Below, piece by piece: positions 18,535-25,974 of a stretch of 64,000 bases of DNA. The notes beneath the pieces were generated by a model, which searched no databases, had not been told where the DNA came from, and saw only the letters and a list, made by a program, of their open reading frames with translations. The position numbers and the translations under genes were made by a program. How positions within the stretch are numbered: the stretch's first letter is position 1; each line of letters starts with the position of its first letter. Source of the stretch: Bacteroidales bacterium (lineage in GTDB: Bacteria > Bacteroidota > Bacteroidia > Bacteroidales > F082); assembly GCA_024710405.1 (NCBI GenBank), contig JANJUV010000018.1, positions 47,002 through 111,001 of the forward strand, in the 5' to 3' direction.

Positions 18535-18567
18535 AACCTCAGCTTCCTTGAATGCTGAGGTTTTTTT
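18535..18567 (+). terminator. Intrinsic terminator after gldJ
   Basis: Nine-bp perfect stem AACCTCAGC/GCTGAGGTT (18535-18543 and 18554-18562), 10-nt loop, then a T run to 18567. It lies 22 nt after the gldJ stop and immediately upstream of murF. Confidence 0.85.
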
Positions 18568-18579
18568 GTTTTATTTTTG
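18548..18579 (+). promoter_or_regulatory. Putative murF promoter embedded in the gldJ terminator
   Basis: TTG at 18548-18550 (in the terminator loop), 21 nt, then TATTTTTG at 18572-18579. The murF ATG is only 4 nt further, so a transcript from here would start at or next to the ATG (leaderless or nearly so). Confidence 0.45.
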
Positions 18580-18583
18580 TTCA

Positions 18584-19894
18584 ATGAATCAAGATCAATT
18601 AATTCAACTTCACTCTGTTTTTCTCGCCTCATCAGGCGTGTCAACCGATTCAAGAAAGATTTCTAAAGATTGTCTTTTTTTTGCGTTGAAAGGTGAACAT
18701 CATGATGGAAATCAATTCGCACGGTCAGCTCTTCAGCAAGGCGCTTTGCTTGCAATTGCAGACGACCCTGCCCTTTGTAACACTCCCGGGGTATTTATTG
18801 TGGATGATGTTCTCACATCATTGCAGCAGTTGGCAACCTTTCACCGCATGCAATGCCCTGCCCGGGTAATCGGTATCACCGGATCGAATGGGAAAACTAC
18901 GACCAAGGAGTTGATAACCAGAGTTCTTGCTAAAAAGTTCAACGTGGTTTCTACTTCCGGCAATTTGAACAATCATATTGGTGTTCCGTTGACATTGCTT
19001 CGAATCAAGCAGGAAACCGAAATAGCAGTTGTTGAAATGGGGGCAAACCATGTTGGTGAAATTGACTTTTTGAGCAGAATTGCACGACCTGATTTTGGAT
19101 TGATCACCAATATCGGCAAGGCACATCTCGAAGGATTTGGCGGTATTGAGGGTGTTATCCAGGCAAAAACTGAATTGTACCGTTTTATCAAAGAAACCGG
19201 TGGTATGGTTTTTCTGAATATGGATGATGCCCTGCTGGCGAAACATGCTCAGGGGATAAAGCAATATTCCTACAGCAAAACAGCACATTCCGGGATTCGC
19301 GGAACATTAGTCAAGGCAAACCCGTTTGTACATTTTCAATGGCAGATACCCGACTCGGCTGTGACATTTACAATCCAAACCAGTCTTATCGGCATCTATA
19401 ATCTTGATAACCTGTTGGCAGCAGTTGCTGTAGGGCATTTTTTCGAGGTTGAACCAGAACTTATCAATGCTGCAGTTGAATCTTATCAACCTTCAAACAA
19501 CCGTTCGCAATTGATTACAAAAGACGGATTCAATATTATCATGGATGCCTACAATGCCAATCCGGTCAGCATGTCGGCCGCAATATGCAATCTGGCATCA
19601 TTGGGCTGCAGCAGACCTGTCGTTGTGCTGGGAGATATGCTCGAACTTGGCGAAGATAGTCAGCATGAACACAAAGCCATACTTGATCTGCTAATAACCA
19701 TGGGAATCACTGAAGTGTACCTTGTTGGCACCGAGTTTGCTGTAGCAGCCGGTTCATATGGTTTTCCGGTATTCCGTGATGTTCACGAATTAAATAATGC
19801 ATTGAGGGAATTTTCATGGACCGGAACACATGTTTTAATAAAGGGTTCGCGCGGAATAAGGCTCGAAATGCTTGATTTCATCAATGAGAAATAA
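18584..19894 (+). CDS. murF: UDP-N-acetylmuramoyl-tripeptide-D-alanyl-D-alanine ligase MurF
   Basis: 436 aa from the ATG at 18584; an upstream in-frame start lies inside the gldJ terminator and is rejected. The N-terminal Mur ligase domain has GVSTDSRKI, the ATP-binding loop is GITGSNGKTTTK (residues 97-108), followed by VEMGANHVGEI, TNIGKAHLEGFGG, and the C-terminal DAYNANPVSM and VLGDMLELG motifs. It adds D-Ala-D-Ala to UDP-MurNAc-tripeptide in the cytoplasm, the last soluble step of the peptidoglycan precursor pathway. Followed 24 nt later by anmK, giving a murein synthesis and recycling pair. Confidence 0.95.
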   Translation: MNQDQLIQLHSVFLASSGVSTDSRKISKDCLFFALKGEHHDGNQFARSALQQGALLAIADDPALCNTPGVFIVDDVLTSLQQLATFHRMQCPARVIGITGSNGKTTTKELITRVLAKKFNVVSTSGNLNNHIGVPLTLLRIKQETEIAVVEMGANHVGEIDFLSRIARPDFGLITNIGKAHLEGFGGIEGVIQAKTELYRFIKETGGMVFLNMDDALLAKHAQGIKQYSYSKTAHSGIRGTLVKANPFVHFQWQIPDSAVTFTIQTSLIGIYNLDNLLAAVAVGHFFEVEPELINAAVESYQPSNNRSQLITKDGFNIIMDAYNANPVSMSAAICNLASLGCSRPVVVLGDMLELGEDSQHEHKAILDLLITMGITEVYLVGTEFAVAAGSYGFPVFRDVHELNNALREFSWTGTHVLIKGSRGIRLEMLDFINEK

Positions 19895-19918
19895 ACGGTT
19901 CTTCAGATAACATATATT

Positions 19919-20986
19919 ATGGAGCAACCCAATACTGTAATCGGTCTCATGTCAGGCAGTTCTTTGGATGGACTTGATATTGCATACGTTGTGTTTTGGA
20001 AAGATAATCTTCAATGGAAATTTGATATTCAACATACTGAATGTATCGCATACCCGTCATTCTGGCGCAAAAGGCTCAGCGATGCCTTTTATGCCGGATC
20101 ATCGGAGTTGCATGATCTACACCTGGATTATGGTACGTTTATCGGAAGAGAAGTGAAGCTTTTTATGGATAAATTTCACATTTGTCCTGAGCTGATTGCA
20201 TCGCATGGACATACTGTTTTTCACAAACCTGAGGAAGGCGTGACACTTCAGATAGGAGATGGCAACAGGATAGCCGATTTGACTGGCGTCATGGTGATTA
20301 ATGATTTCAGGTCCGAAGATGTGCTGAAAGGAGGGCAGGGAGCGCCATTGGTTCCTGTTGGTGACAAACTGCTGTTTTCAGCTTATGACGCCTGTATCAA
20401 TGTTGGCGGCATTGCTAATGTATCGTTCGATGATTCCTTTGGAGCCCGACTGGCATATGATATTTGCCCGGCCAACCAGATTCTTGATTATCTGGCCGCA
20501 CAGGAAGGCTATGCTTATGATCCAGGCGGAGCGCTGGCTTCTGCAGGAAATCCGGATAAATCTTTACTGGAGAAGCTTAATCAACTCGATTATTATCAGC
20601 GCTCTATTCCGAAATCGCTGGGACGCGAATGGGTGGAGTCGGATGTGATTCCTTTGCTACAGTCATACAAAATTGCAGTCAAGGACTTGCTGCGGACTTA
20701 CACAGAGCATATGGCCTTTCAAATTGCGCAGTCACTGATGACGCTTTCCGATTCATCAGATGTATTGATTACGGGCGGTGGTGCCAGAAATAATTTTCTC
20801 ATCGAAAGGATAAAGACACACACTCCGCATAGAATAGAAGTACCTGATCCTGTTTTGATAGATTTCAAGGAGGCATTGGTTTTTGCTTTCCTTGGATTGC
20901 TTCGCTGGAAGGGAATAACGAATGTATATAAGTCCGTTACGGGAGCCGGATCTGATAGCTGTGCCGGCACAATTCACCTTCCATAA
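19919..20986 (+). CDS. anmK: Anhydro-N-acetylmuramic acid kinase AnmK
   Basis: 355 aa, the usual family length. The N-terminal GLMSGSSLDGLD phosphate loop (about 9-20), SHGHTVFH, VINDFRSEDV, GGQGAPLVPVGD, CINVGGIANVS and the C-terminal DVLITGGGARNNFL are all AnmK signatures. It phosphorylates and opens 1,6-anhydro-MurNAc to MurNAc-6-phosphate in cell-wall recycling. It is in an operon with murF. The following 265 nt to exbB contains no gene; a lone TAGCTTTG (21210-21217) could be a -7 element for exbB. Confidence 0.95.
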   Translation: MEQPNTVIGLMSGSSLDGLDIAYVVFWKDNLQWKFDIQHTECIAYPSFWRKRLSDAFYAGSSELHDLHLDYGTFIGREVKLFMDKFHICPELIASHGHTVFHKPEEGVTLQIGDGNRIADLTGVMVINDFRSEDVLKGGQGAPLVPVGDKLLFSAYDACINVGGIANVSFDDSFGARLAYDICPANQILDYLAAQEGYAYDPGGALASAGNPDKSLLEKLNQLDYYQRSIPKSLGREWVESDVIPLLQSYKIAVKDLLRTYTEHMAFQIAQSLMTLSDSSDVLITGGGARNNFLIERIKTHTPHRIEVPDPVLIDFKEALVFAFLGLLRWKGITNVYKSVTGAGSDSCAGTIHLP

Positions 20987-21251
20987 TTATTATACGAAAG
21001 ACTCGCTTCAGTGTTTTCCGATTATGTAACCCACTAATTTGTTACTATAAACAAAACCAATTATACCTGAATGGCAGGGTTATTGCAATATACCTTGATG
21101 ACAATTTGTTTTCACGGTTTAAGTCTTAAAGGTAAGAACGAAATATTTTTCGAAGATGTAAGTTATTGTTAACAGCGGTTTGTTTACAACAGTCCGAAAG
21201 TTTGGATGGTAGCTTTGGAATAAAGAATAATTTTATACAAAATTTGAACGT

Positions 21252-21959
21252 ATGACAGAATTGTTTTTGTTTGCACAAACGGTTACCAACGACCTGAGCG
21301 GTGCAGGTCTGGCAGATGCAGCTGCTGAAGGTGAAATAAGCTTGTCTGTGGTCGAACTTGCGATGAAAGGTGGTTGGATCATGGCTGTTCTTGCGGTATT
21401 TTCCATCATTGCAGTATATGTTTTTGTCGAGCGTTATCTGGTTATTTCCAGAGCAGCCGAAAGCGACCGCAATTTTATGAACAACATTCGCGAATATATT
21501 CATGCAGGCAAGCTGGACGCGGCACTTGCCCTCTGTCGGAACAATCCGACACCTAACGCCAGAATGATAGAAAAGGGGCTTTCGCGAATAGGTAAACCAC
21601 TGAATGATATTAATGCGGCTATCGAAAATGTTGGTAAACTTGAAGTGAGTAAGCTTGAGAAAGGTGTTGCCGGACTTGCAACCATTTCGGGTGCTGCTCC
21701 TATGCTGGGATTCTTGGGAACCGTCATTGGGATGATTAAGGCATTTTATGATATGTCAATGGCAGGCAACAACATAGATATAGCATTGCTGTCATCAGGT
21801 ATTTATCAGGCGATGATTACAACAGTTGGTGGCCTGATCGTAGGTATTTTGGCTTTTATCTTCTACAACATCCTTGTTTCGCGCATCGACAAAGTTGTAT
21901 ATCTGCTTGAAGCCAGAGCGACAGAATTTATGGATGTATTGCACGAACCTGCCCGCTAG
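21252..21959 (+). CDS. exbB: ExbB/TolQ/MotA-family proton channel
   Basis: 235 aa with three membrane segments: GGWIMAVLAVFSIIAVYVFVERY near 40-62, then GLATISGAAPMLGFLGTVIGMI and the long TTVGGLIVGILAFIFYNIL. The LGFLGTVIGMIKAF motif is the ExbB/TolQ channel signature. With ExbD it forms the inner-membrane motor that uses the proton gradient to energise TonB. It is first in a contiguous exbB-exbD-tonB operon (20 and 5 nt gaps). Confidence 0.9.
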   Translation: MTELFLFAQTVTNDLSGAGLADAAAEGEISLSVVELAMKGGWIMAVLAVFSIIAVYVFVERYLVISRAAESDRNFMNNIREYIHAGKLDAALALCRNNPTPNARMIEKGLSRIGKPLNDINAAIENVGKLEVSKLEKGVAGLATISGAAPMLGFLGTVIGMIKAFYDMSMAGNNIDIALLSSGIYQAMITTVGGLIVGILAFIFYNILVSRIDKVVYLLEARATEFMDVLHEPAR

Positions 21960-21979
21960 AAACAAATAAACTTTTTGAC

Positions 21980-22390
21980 ATGGCTATTCAAACAAGAAAT
22001 AAGCGAAATGCAAGCTTCAGCATGGCCTCTATGTCGGACCTTGTTTTTTTGTTGTTGATCTTCTTTATGCTCACATCAACCCTTGTGTCGCCGAATGCCA
22101 TTAAACTTTTGTTGCCGCAGAGCAGCAGCAAAACAATGGCAAAACAAAGTGTAACTGTTTACATCAACGAGACGTATCAGTTTTTTGTTGGCGAGAGCAG
22201 GGTTACTGAGTCTGAATTGGCTAACCGTATCGGAAGCAACATACAGGGAAATGCCGAAGCAACCATAGTGCTTAGGGCAGACAAAACAGTTCCTGTACAA
22301 CATATTGTTACGGTAATCGATGCTGTCAATGATATTAACAACAGTACAGGTGCCAAACACAAGGTCATATTAGCAACCTCACCAAAGTAA
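21980..22390 (+). CDS. exbD: ExbD/TolR biopolymer transport protein
   Basis: 136 aa. One N-terminal membrane helix (SDLVFLLLIFFMLTS) contains the functional Asp of the ExbD family (SMSDLVF); a periplasmic domain follows, ending in KHKVILATSPK. It partners with ExbB to convert proton flow into TonB movement. It sits in the operon between exbB and tonB. Confidence 0.88.
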   Translation: MAIQTRNKRNASFSMASMSDLVFLLLIFFMLTSTLVSPNAIKLLLPQSSSKTMAKQSVTVYINETYQFFVGESRVTESELANRIGSNIQGNAEATIVLRADKTVPVQHIVTVIDAVNDINNSTGAKHKVILATSPK

Positions 22391-22395
22391 ACGTC

Positions 22396-23226
22396 ATGGC
22401 AATAGACAGCGACAAACGGAAAGGTATTATCGGCACCATTTTGTTCCACCTGATGTTGCTGATTGCATTGTTTTTCCTTGCATTGCGCACCCCATTGCCG
22501 TTGCCAGGTGAGGAAGGTGTCGAAGTGGATCTTGGTTACAGTAATACAGGAAGGGGCGAGATTCAACCGGATGAAATGGCTTCAGCAAGTGAACCGCTGC
22601 CGATGCCTCAACCTTCAGAAGCGGAGGAAGTGAAGGAAGAAATAGTGACACAAGATATAGAAGAGGCTCCTGCCTTGCCTGAGCCTGTTAAAGAAAAGCC
22701 GGAAATAGTGAAGCCCGAACCGGTCAGGGAGAAACCTAAAGAGGCCCTTAAGGAACCTGTCAAGGAGCCTGAAATAGTTGAGGAAAAGCCAAAGGAACCT
22801 ACTGTTAATAAGCGCGCCCTGTTCAAAGGTTCAAACACATCCTCTGCTGAAGGTGGTTCTGAAGGCAATATAGAAGGTGCAGGCGATATGGGTAAACCAG
22901 ATGGTCTGAAAGACGTGAAACGTTATGACGGTCAGGGCGGACAGGGTGACGGACCTTCTTTCAGTCTTGGCGGAAGAGGTTCAAAGTATCTGGACAGACC
23001 CGTGGGTGATTTCAGGGATCAGGGAAACGTTGTGGTTGATATCTGGGTTGACCGGAATGGTGTAGTCAAAAAGGCTCAGGTACAGCCAAAGGGCACCACC
23101 GTAACCGATCCATCTGTCAGAAACATGGCCGTAAGGGCCGCATTGAACTCCACCTTTAGTGATGACAATGCAGCAACAGAGCTACAAAAGGGAACAATAA
23201 CCTATACTTTCATTCTCAGAAAGTAA
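22396..23226 (+). CDS. tonB: Energy transducer TonB
   Basis: 276 aa. One N-terminal membrane segment (GTILFHLMLLIALFFLALR) is followed by a Pro/Glu/Lys-rich linker (about 50-135) with repeated PVKEKPE, PVREKPKE and PEIVEEKPKEP blocks that spans the periplasm. A Gly-rich stretch and a C-terminal TonB domain (GNVVVDIWVDRNGVVKKAQ; KGTITYTFILRK) follow. It transmits ExbBD energy to TonB-dependent receptors such as the one at 40394. The linker repeats at DNA level (22680-22800) explain the local repetitiveness. Confidence 0.88.
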   Translation: MAIDSDKRKGIIGTILFHLMLLIALFFLALRTPLPLPGEEGVEVDLGYSNTGRGEIQPDEMASASEPLPMPQPSEAEEVKEEIVTQDIEEAPALPEPVKEKPEIVKPEPVREKPKEALKEPVKEPEIVEEKPKEPTVNKRALFKGSNTSSAEGGSEGNIEGAGDMGKPDGLKDVKRYDGQGGQGDGPSFSLGGRGSKYLDRPVGDFRDQGNVVVDIWVDRNGVVKKAQVQPKGTTVTDPSVRNMAVRAALNSTFSDDNAATELQKGTITYTFILRK

Positions 23227-23365
23227 TATGCTCCGGACTGATTCATAAGTATTGTTAAGGGCGTCGGAATGGCGCAAATGTTAGCGTTTAATCTTGTTGA
23301 TATTATAACCGGATATGGCATATTTTCAATAAGTAACAGAGATGATTTTGCCCTAATTTTACCCG

Positions 23366-24652
23366 ATGAATTACAGGGAAACTATACTGTGGTTGTTTGA
23401 GCAACTACCAATGTATCAACGGATCGGAGCCGCAGCCTATAAAGCTGATCTTCATAATACTGTCAGTCTGCTCCGATTACTTGGTAACCCTGAGAGTTCG
23501 TTTCGTTCAGTTCACATCGCAGGCACCAATGGCAAGGGCTCCGTTTCCCATATGATAGCAGCCGTTTTGCAGGAAGCCGGCTTGAAAACCGGACTTTACA
23601 CATCACCACACCTGAAAGACTTTCGCGAAAGAATCAGGATCAACGGTCAATTGATCTCAGAAGAGGCTGTTGTTGCGTTTGTGGAGCAATACAGAAAGGA
23701 CTTTGAACAGATTGGCCTGTCTTTTTTTGAGATGACCGTTGGTATGGCGTTCGATTATTTCAGAGCAGAAAAGGTTGATGTAGCTGTGGTGGAGACGGGC
23801 ATGGGGGGAAGGCTCGACTCGACAAATCTGATCACACCCGAACTGAGTGTAATCACTAATATCGGTTACGATCACATGCAGTTTCTGGGGAATACCCTCG
23901 CTCTTATTGCCGGCGAAAAGGCCGGCATCATTAAGACATCGGTGCCTGTGGTAATTGGGGAATCCCATGACGAAACGAAGAATGTTTTTATCGGGAAGGC
24001 TGCAGAAATGACTGCGCCGATAATGTTTGCTGACCAACATTATGATGCCTCCCGACTCGACAAACCTGATCCAGATAACCAGTATTTTGATGTGTGGAAG
24101 GAAAGTAGTCTCTATCTTGAGGATGTCGCCTTGCCGCTGCTTGGTCATTATCAGGAGAAAAATATCGTCACAGCAGTTTGTGCTCTCGATCTGTTGCGCG
24201 ATACCTTTCAACTAACCAACAAGCATTTTTATGAAGGCTTGTCACAGGTCATCCGGTTGACAGGGTTATCGGGCAGATGGCAGGTTTTGGGCCGCAATCC
24301 GCTGGTGGTGGCCGACACGGCACACAATACTGATGGTATGAAATGGGTGGTAAGGCAGTTGCTCCAGCAGCGGTTCAACAGACTGCATATTGTTCTGGGC
24401 GTTGTGCAGGACAAAAAAGTTGATGATTTACTCAACTTGCTTCCGCGAAATGCAACTTATTATTTTTGCAGGGCAGATATTCCAAGGGCTCTTGATGCTG
24501 ACGCGCTGAGCGAACTGGCTTTTGGTATTGGTTTGCGTGGCGAAGTATATGGTTCGGTTTATGCAGCATTTCAATCAGCACGGAACAATGCCGGTTTTCA
24601 GGATATGATTTTCATCGGTGGAAGTACCTTTGTTGTGGCCGAAGTGGTGTAA
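23366..24652 (+). CDS. folC: Bifunctional folylpolyglutamate synthase/dihydrofolate synthase
   Basis: 428 aa. The ATP loop GTNGKGS lies at residues 53-59. Other family motifs are TSPHLKDFRERI, VVETGMGGRLDST, TNIGYDHMQFLG, IAGEKAGIIK and ADTAHNTDGM. It adds glutamates to folates and, in most bacteria, makes dihydrofolate from dihydropteroate. It is a stand-alone gene, preceded by a one-mismatch -7 element (TAATTTTA) close to the ATG. Confidence 0.93.
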   Translation: MNYRETILWLFEQLPMYQRIGAAAYKADLHNTVSLLRLLGNPESSFRSVHIAGTNGKGSVSHMIAAVLQEAGLKTGLYTSPHLKDFRERIRINGQLISEEAVVAFVEQYRKDFEQIGLSFFEMTVGMAFDYFRAEKVDVAVVETGMGGRLDSTNLITPELSVITNIGYDHMQFLGNTLALIAGEKAGIIKTSVPVVIGESHDETKNVFIGKAAEMTAPIMFADQHYDASRLDKPDPDNQYFDVWKESSLYLEDVALPLLGHYQEKNIVTAVCALDLLRDTFQLTNKHFYEGLSQVIRLTGLSGRWQVLGRNPLVVADTAHNTDGMKWVVRQLLQQRFNRLHIVLGVVQDKKVDDLLNLLPRNATYYFCRADIPRALDADALSELAFGIGLRGEVYGSVYAAFQSARNNAGFQDMIFIGGSTFVVAEVV

Positions 24653-24752
24653 ACTCAGCACTATTTTTTATTGTAGTTAGCTCAAAACAGTTCAGAATCA
24701 TTCGGTTATTTTCATGAACTTTGCATCTGATCAGAAATTAAAACTAAACCAA

Positions 24753-25205
24753 ATGAAAGCAAATCAAAAACAGATCAAAGAGTTTCTTAATTACAGGCAT
24801 ATAGGGCTTATTGGCGCATCAAGAGACACTAAGAAATTTGGTAATCAGGTACTCGCACAATTAGTTTCAGAAGGTTTTGTAGTTTATCCGGTACACCGCG
24901 AAGCTGACCAGATTAATGGGATACGCTGTTATCGGACGGTTGATGATTTGCCGGCTGAAGTAGAGTCAGTTTGTCTGGTTACTCCAAAGAATGCAACGGA
25001 TTCATTTATTCAGCAGGTTCTTGACAAAGGCATTAAACAGTTATGGATACAACAAATGTCCGAAGGACCTGAGAGCAAGAGGATTGCCATGGAATCTGAT
25101 GCCAACATTGTTATGGGAAGGTGTATATTCATGTACACCAATCCCTCAGGGGTTCATAAGTTTCACTGGAGGTTGAATAAGTTGTTCGGAACAATTGCCC
25201 GATAA
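24753..25205 (+). CDS. CoA-binding domain protein (CoA_binding_2)
   Basis: 150 aa from the ATG at 24753; an earlier in-frame ATG at 24714 adds a poorly conserved 13 residues. A Rossmann-type CoA-binding fold is visible in HIGLIGASRDTKKFGNQVL, VYPVHREADQINGI and SVCLVTPKNAT, with a final CIFMYTNPSGVHKFH. Family proteins of this size bind CoA; no activity is established. Confidence 0.82.
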   Translation: MKANQKQIKEFLNYRHIGLIGASRDTKKFGNQVLAQLVSEGFVVYPVHREADQINGIRCYRTVDDLPAEVESVCLVTPKNATDSFIQQVLDKGIKQLWIQQMSEGPESKRIAMESDANIVMGRCIFMYTNPSGVHKFHWRLNKLFGTIAR

Positions 25206-25234
25206 ACAACGCTTAGAGTAAACACAGCTATTTT

Positions 25235-25813
25235 TTATTCAGGCTGTGTGTTCTTTTTTCGGTTCTCCGGACTCAGATTAAACATTTCCGGATATCGGGC
25301 GGTTTTTGTTTTGTAAAACTCCTCAATGATTCGGAAGTCGCTGTCAAAATTGCCGCTTGGATAAATCAGCCGGTCGAATCCGGCAGTTTTTGATTTATAA
25401 TCGATAAATCCAAGTACCAGAGGTACCTGTGCTTTCTGTGCGATAAAATAAAAGCCACGTTTCCAGTTGTCAACTCTTTTTCGGGTTCCTTCAGGAGTGA
25501 TGATGACATTTAATTTTTGGTAATTCCCGAACAAACCGGCTACTTCTTCCACAAGATTGTTTCGTTTGCCCCTGTCAACGGGTATTCCACCCATTGCCTT
25601 GATCAGGCCGCCAAATGGGAATACGAACACTTCCTTTTTGATCAGAAACTTAACAGGTACACCCAGTTTGAAATAGGCCAGCCTTCCAATCACAAAATCC
25701 CAGTTGCTTGTATGGGGTGCAGCAAGAATGACACATTTTTTGACATCAGAAGGGATGCTCCCGACAATTTTCCACCCTGCAAGCCAGAGGATAAAACCGG
25801 ATATATATTTCAT
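25235..25813 (-). CDS. PlsC-like acyltransferase
   Basis: 192 aa. Acyltransferase block I is present as HTSNWD (His34 to Asp39, the Hx4D motif) and block III as ITPEGTRKRV (PEGT at 107-110); GGIPVDRGKR is block II. This is the short Bacteroidota 1-acyl-glycerol-3-phosphate acyltransferase-like family, acting at the inner membrane. The true acyl acceptor is not shown by the sequence. Single gene on the minus strand. Confidence 0.83.
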   Translation of the reverse strand: MKYISGFILWLAGWKIVGSIPSDVKKCVILAAPHTSNWDFVIGRLAYFKLGVPVKFLIKKEVFVFPFGGLIKAMGGIPVDRGKRNNLVEEVAGLFGNYQKLNVIITPEGTRKRVDNWKRGFYFIAQKAQVPLVLGFIDYKSKTAGFDRLIYPSGNFDSDFRIIEEFYKTKTARYPEMFNLSPENRKKNTQPE

Positions 25814-25881
25814 GTTTGGATTTTACAGCGGGCAAAAGTACGAAAATGATCTGTCACCGCCCGTGGTAGTTAAACTGATAA

Positions 25882-25913
25882 AAACCTGTGCGAGATTTCA
25901 GCACAGGTTTTTT
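25882..25913 (-). terminator. Bidirectional intrinsic terminator after the M16 peptidase
   Basis: Nine-bp stem AACCTGTGC/GCACAGGTT with a 9-nt loop (25883-25909), flanked by T runs in both directions. On the minus strand it ends the M16 gene (stop at 25975). Confidence 0.75.
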
Positions 25914-25974
25914 GAAAATTACTGAACACAATTAACCTGCTGTTGTGATTGCTTTCTGCAGGCCTGATCAATTG

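Noticed and set aside
20987..21251. 265-nt region between anmK and exbB
   Set aside because: Apart from a lone TAGCTTTG (21210-21217) I see neither a gene, a clear terminator nor a riboswitch-like structure.
22680..22800. Tandem-looking repeat in tonB
   Set aside because: It encodes the Pro/Glu/Lys linker typical of TonB proteins; no separate element.
25361..25380. GTCGAATCC string resembling a tRNA T-arm
   Set aside because: It lies within the acyltransferase gene and no acceptor or anticodon stem surrounds it.
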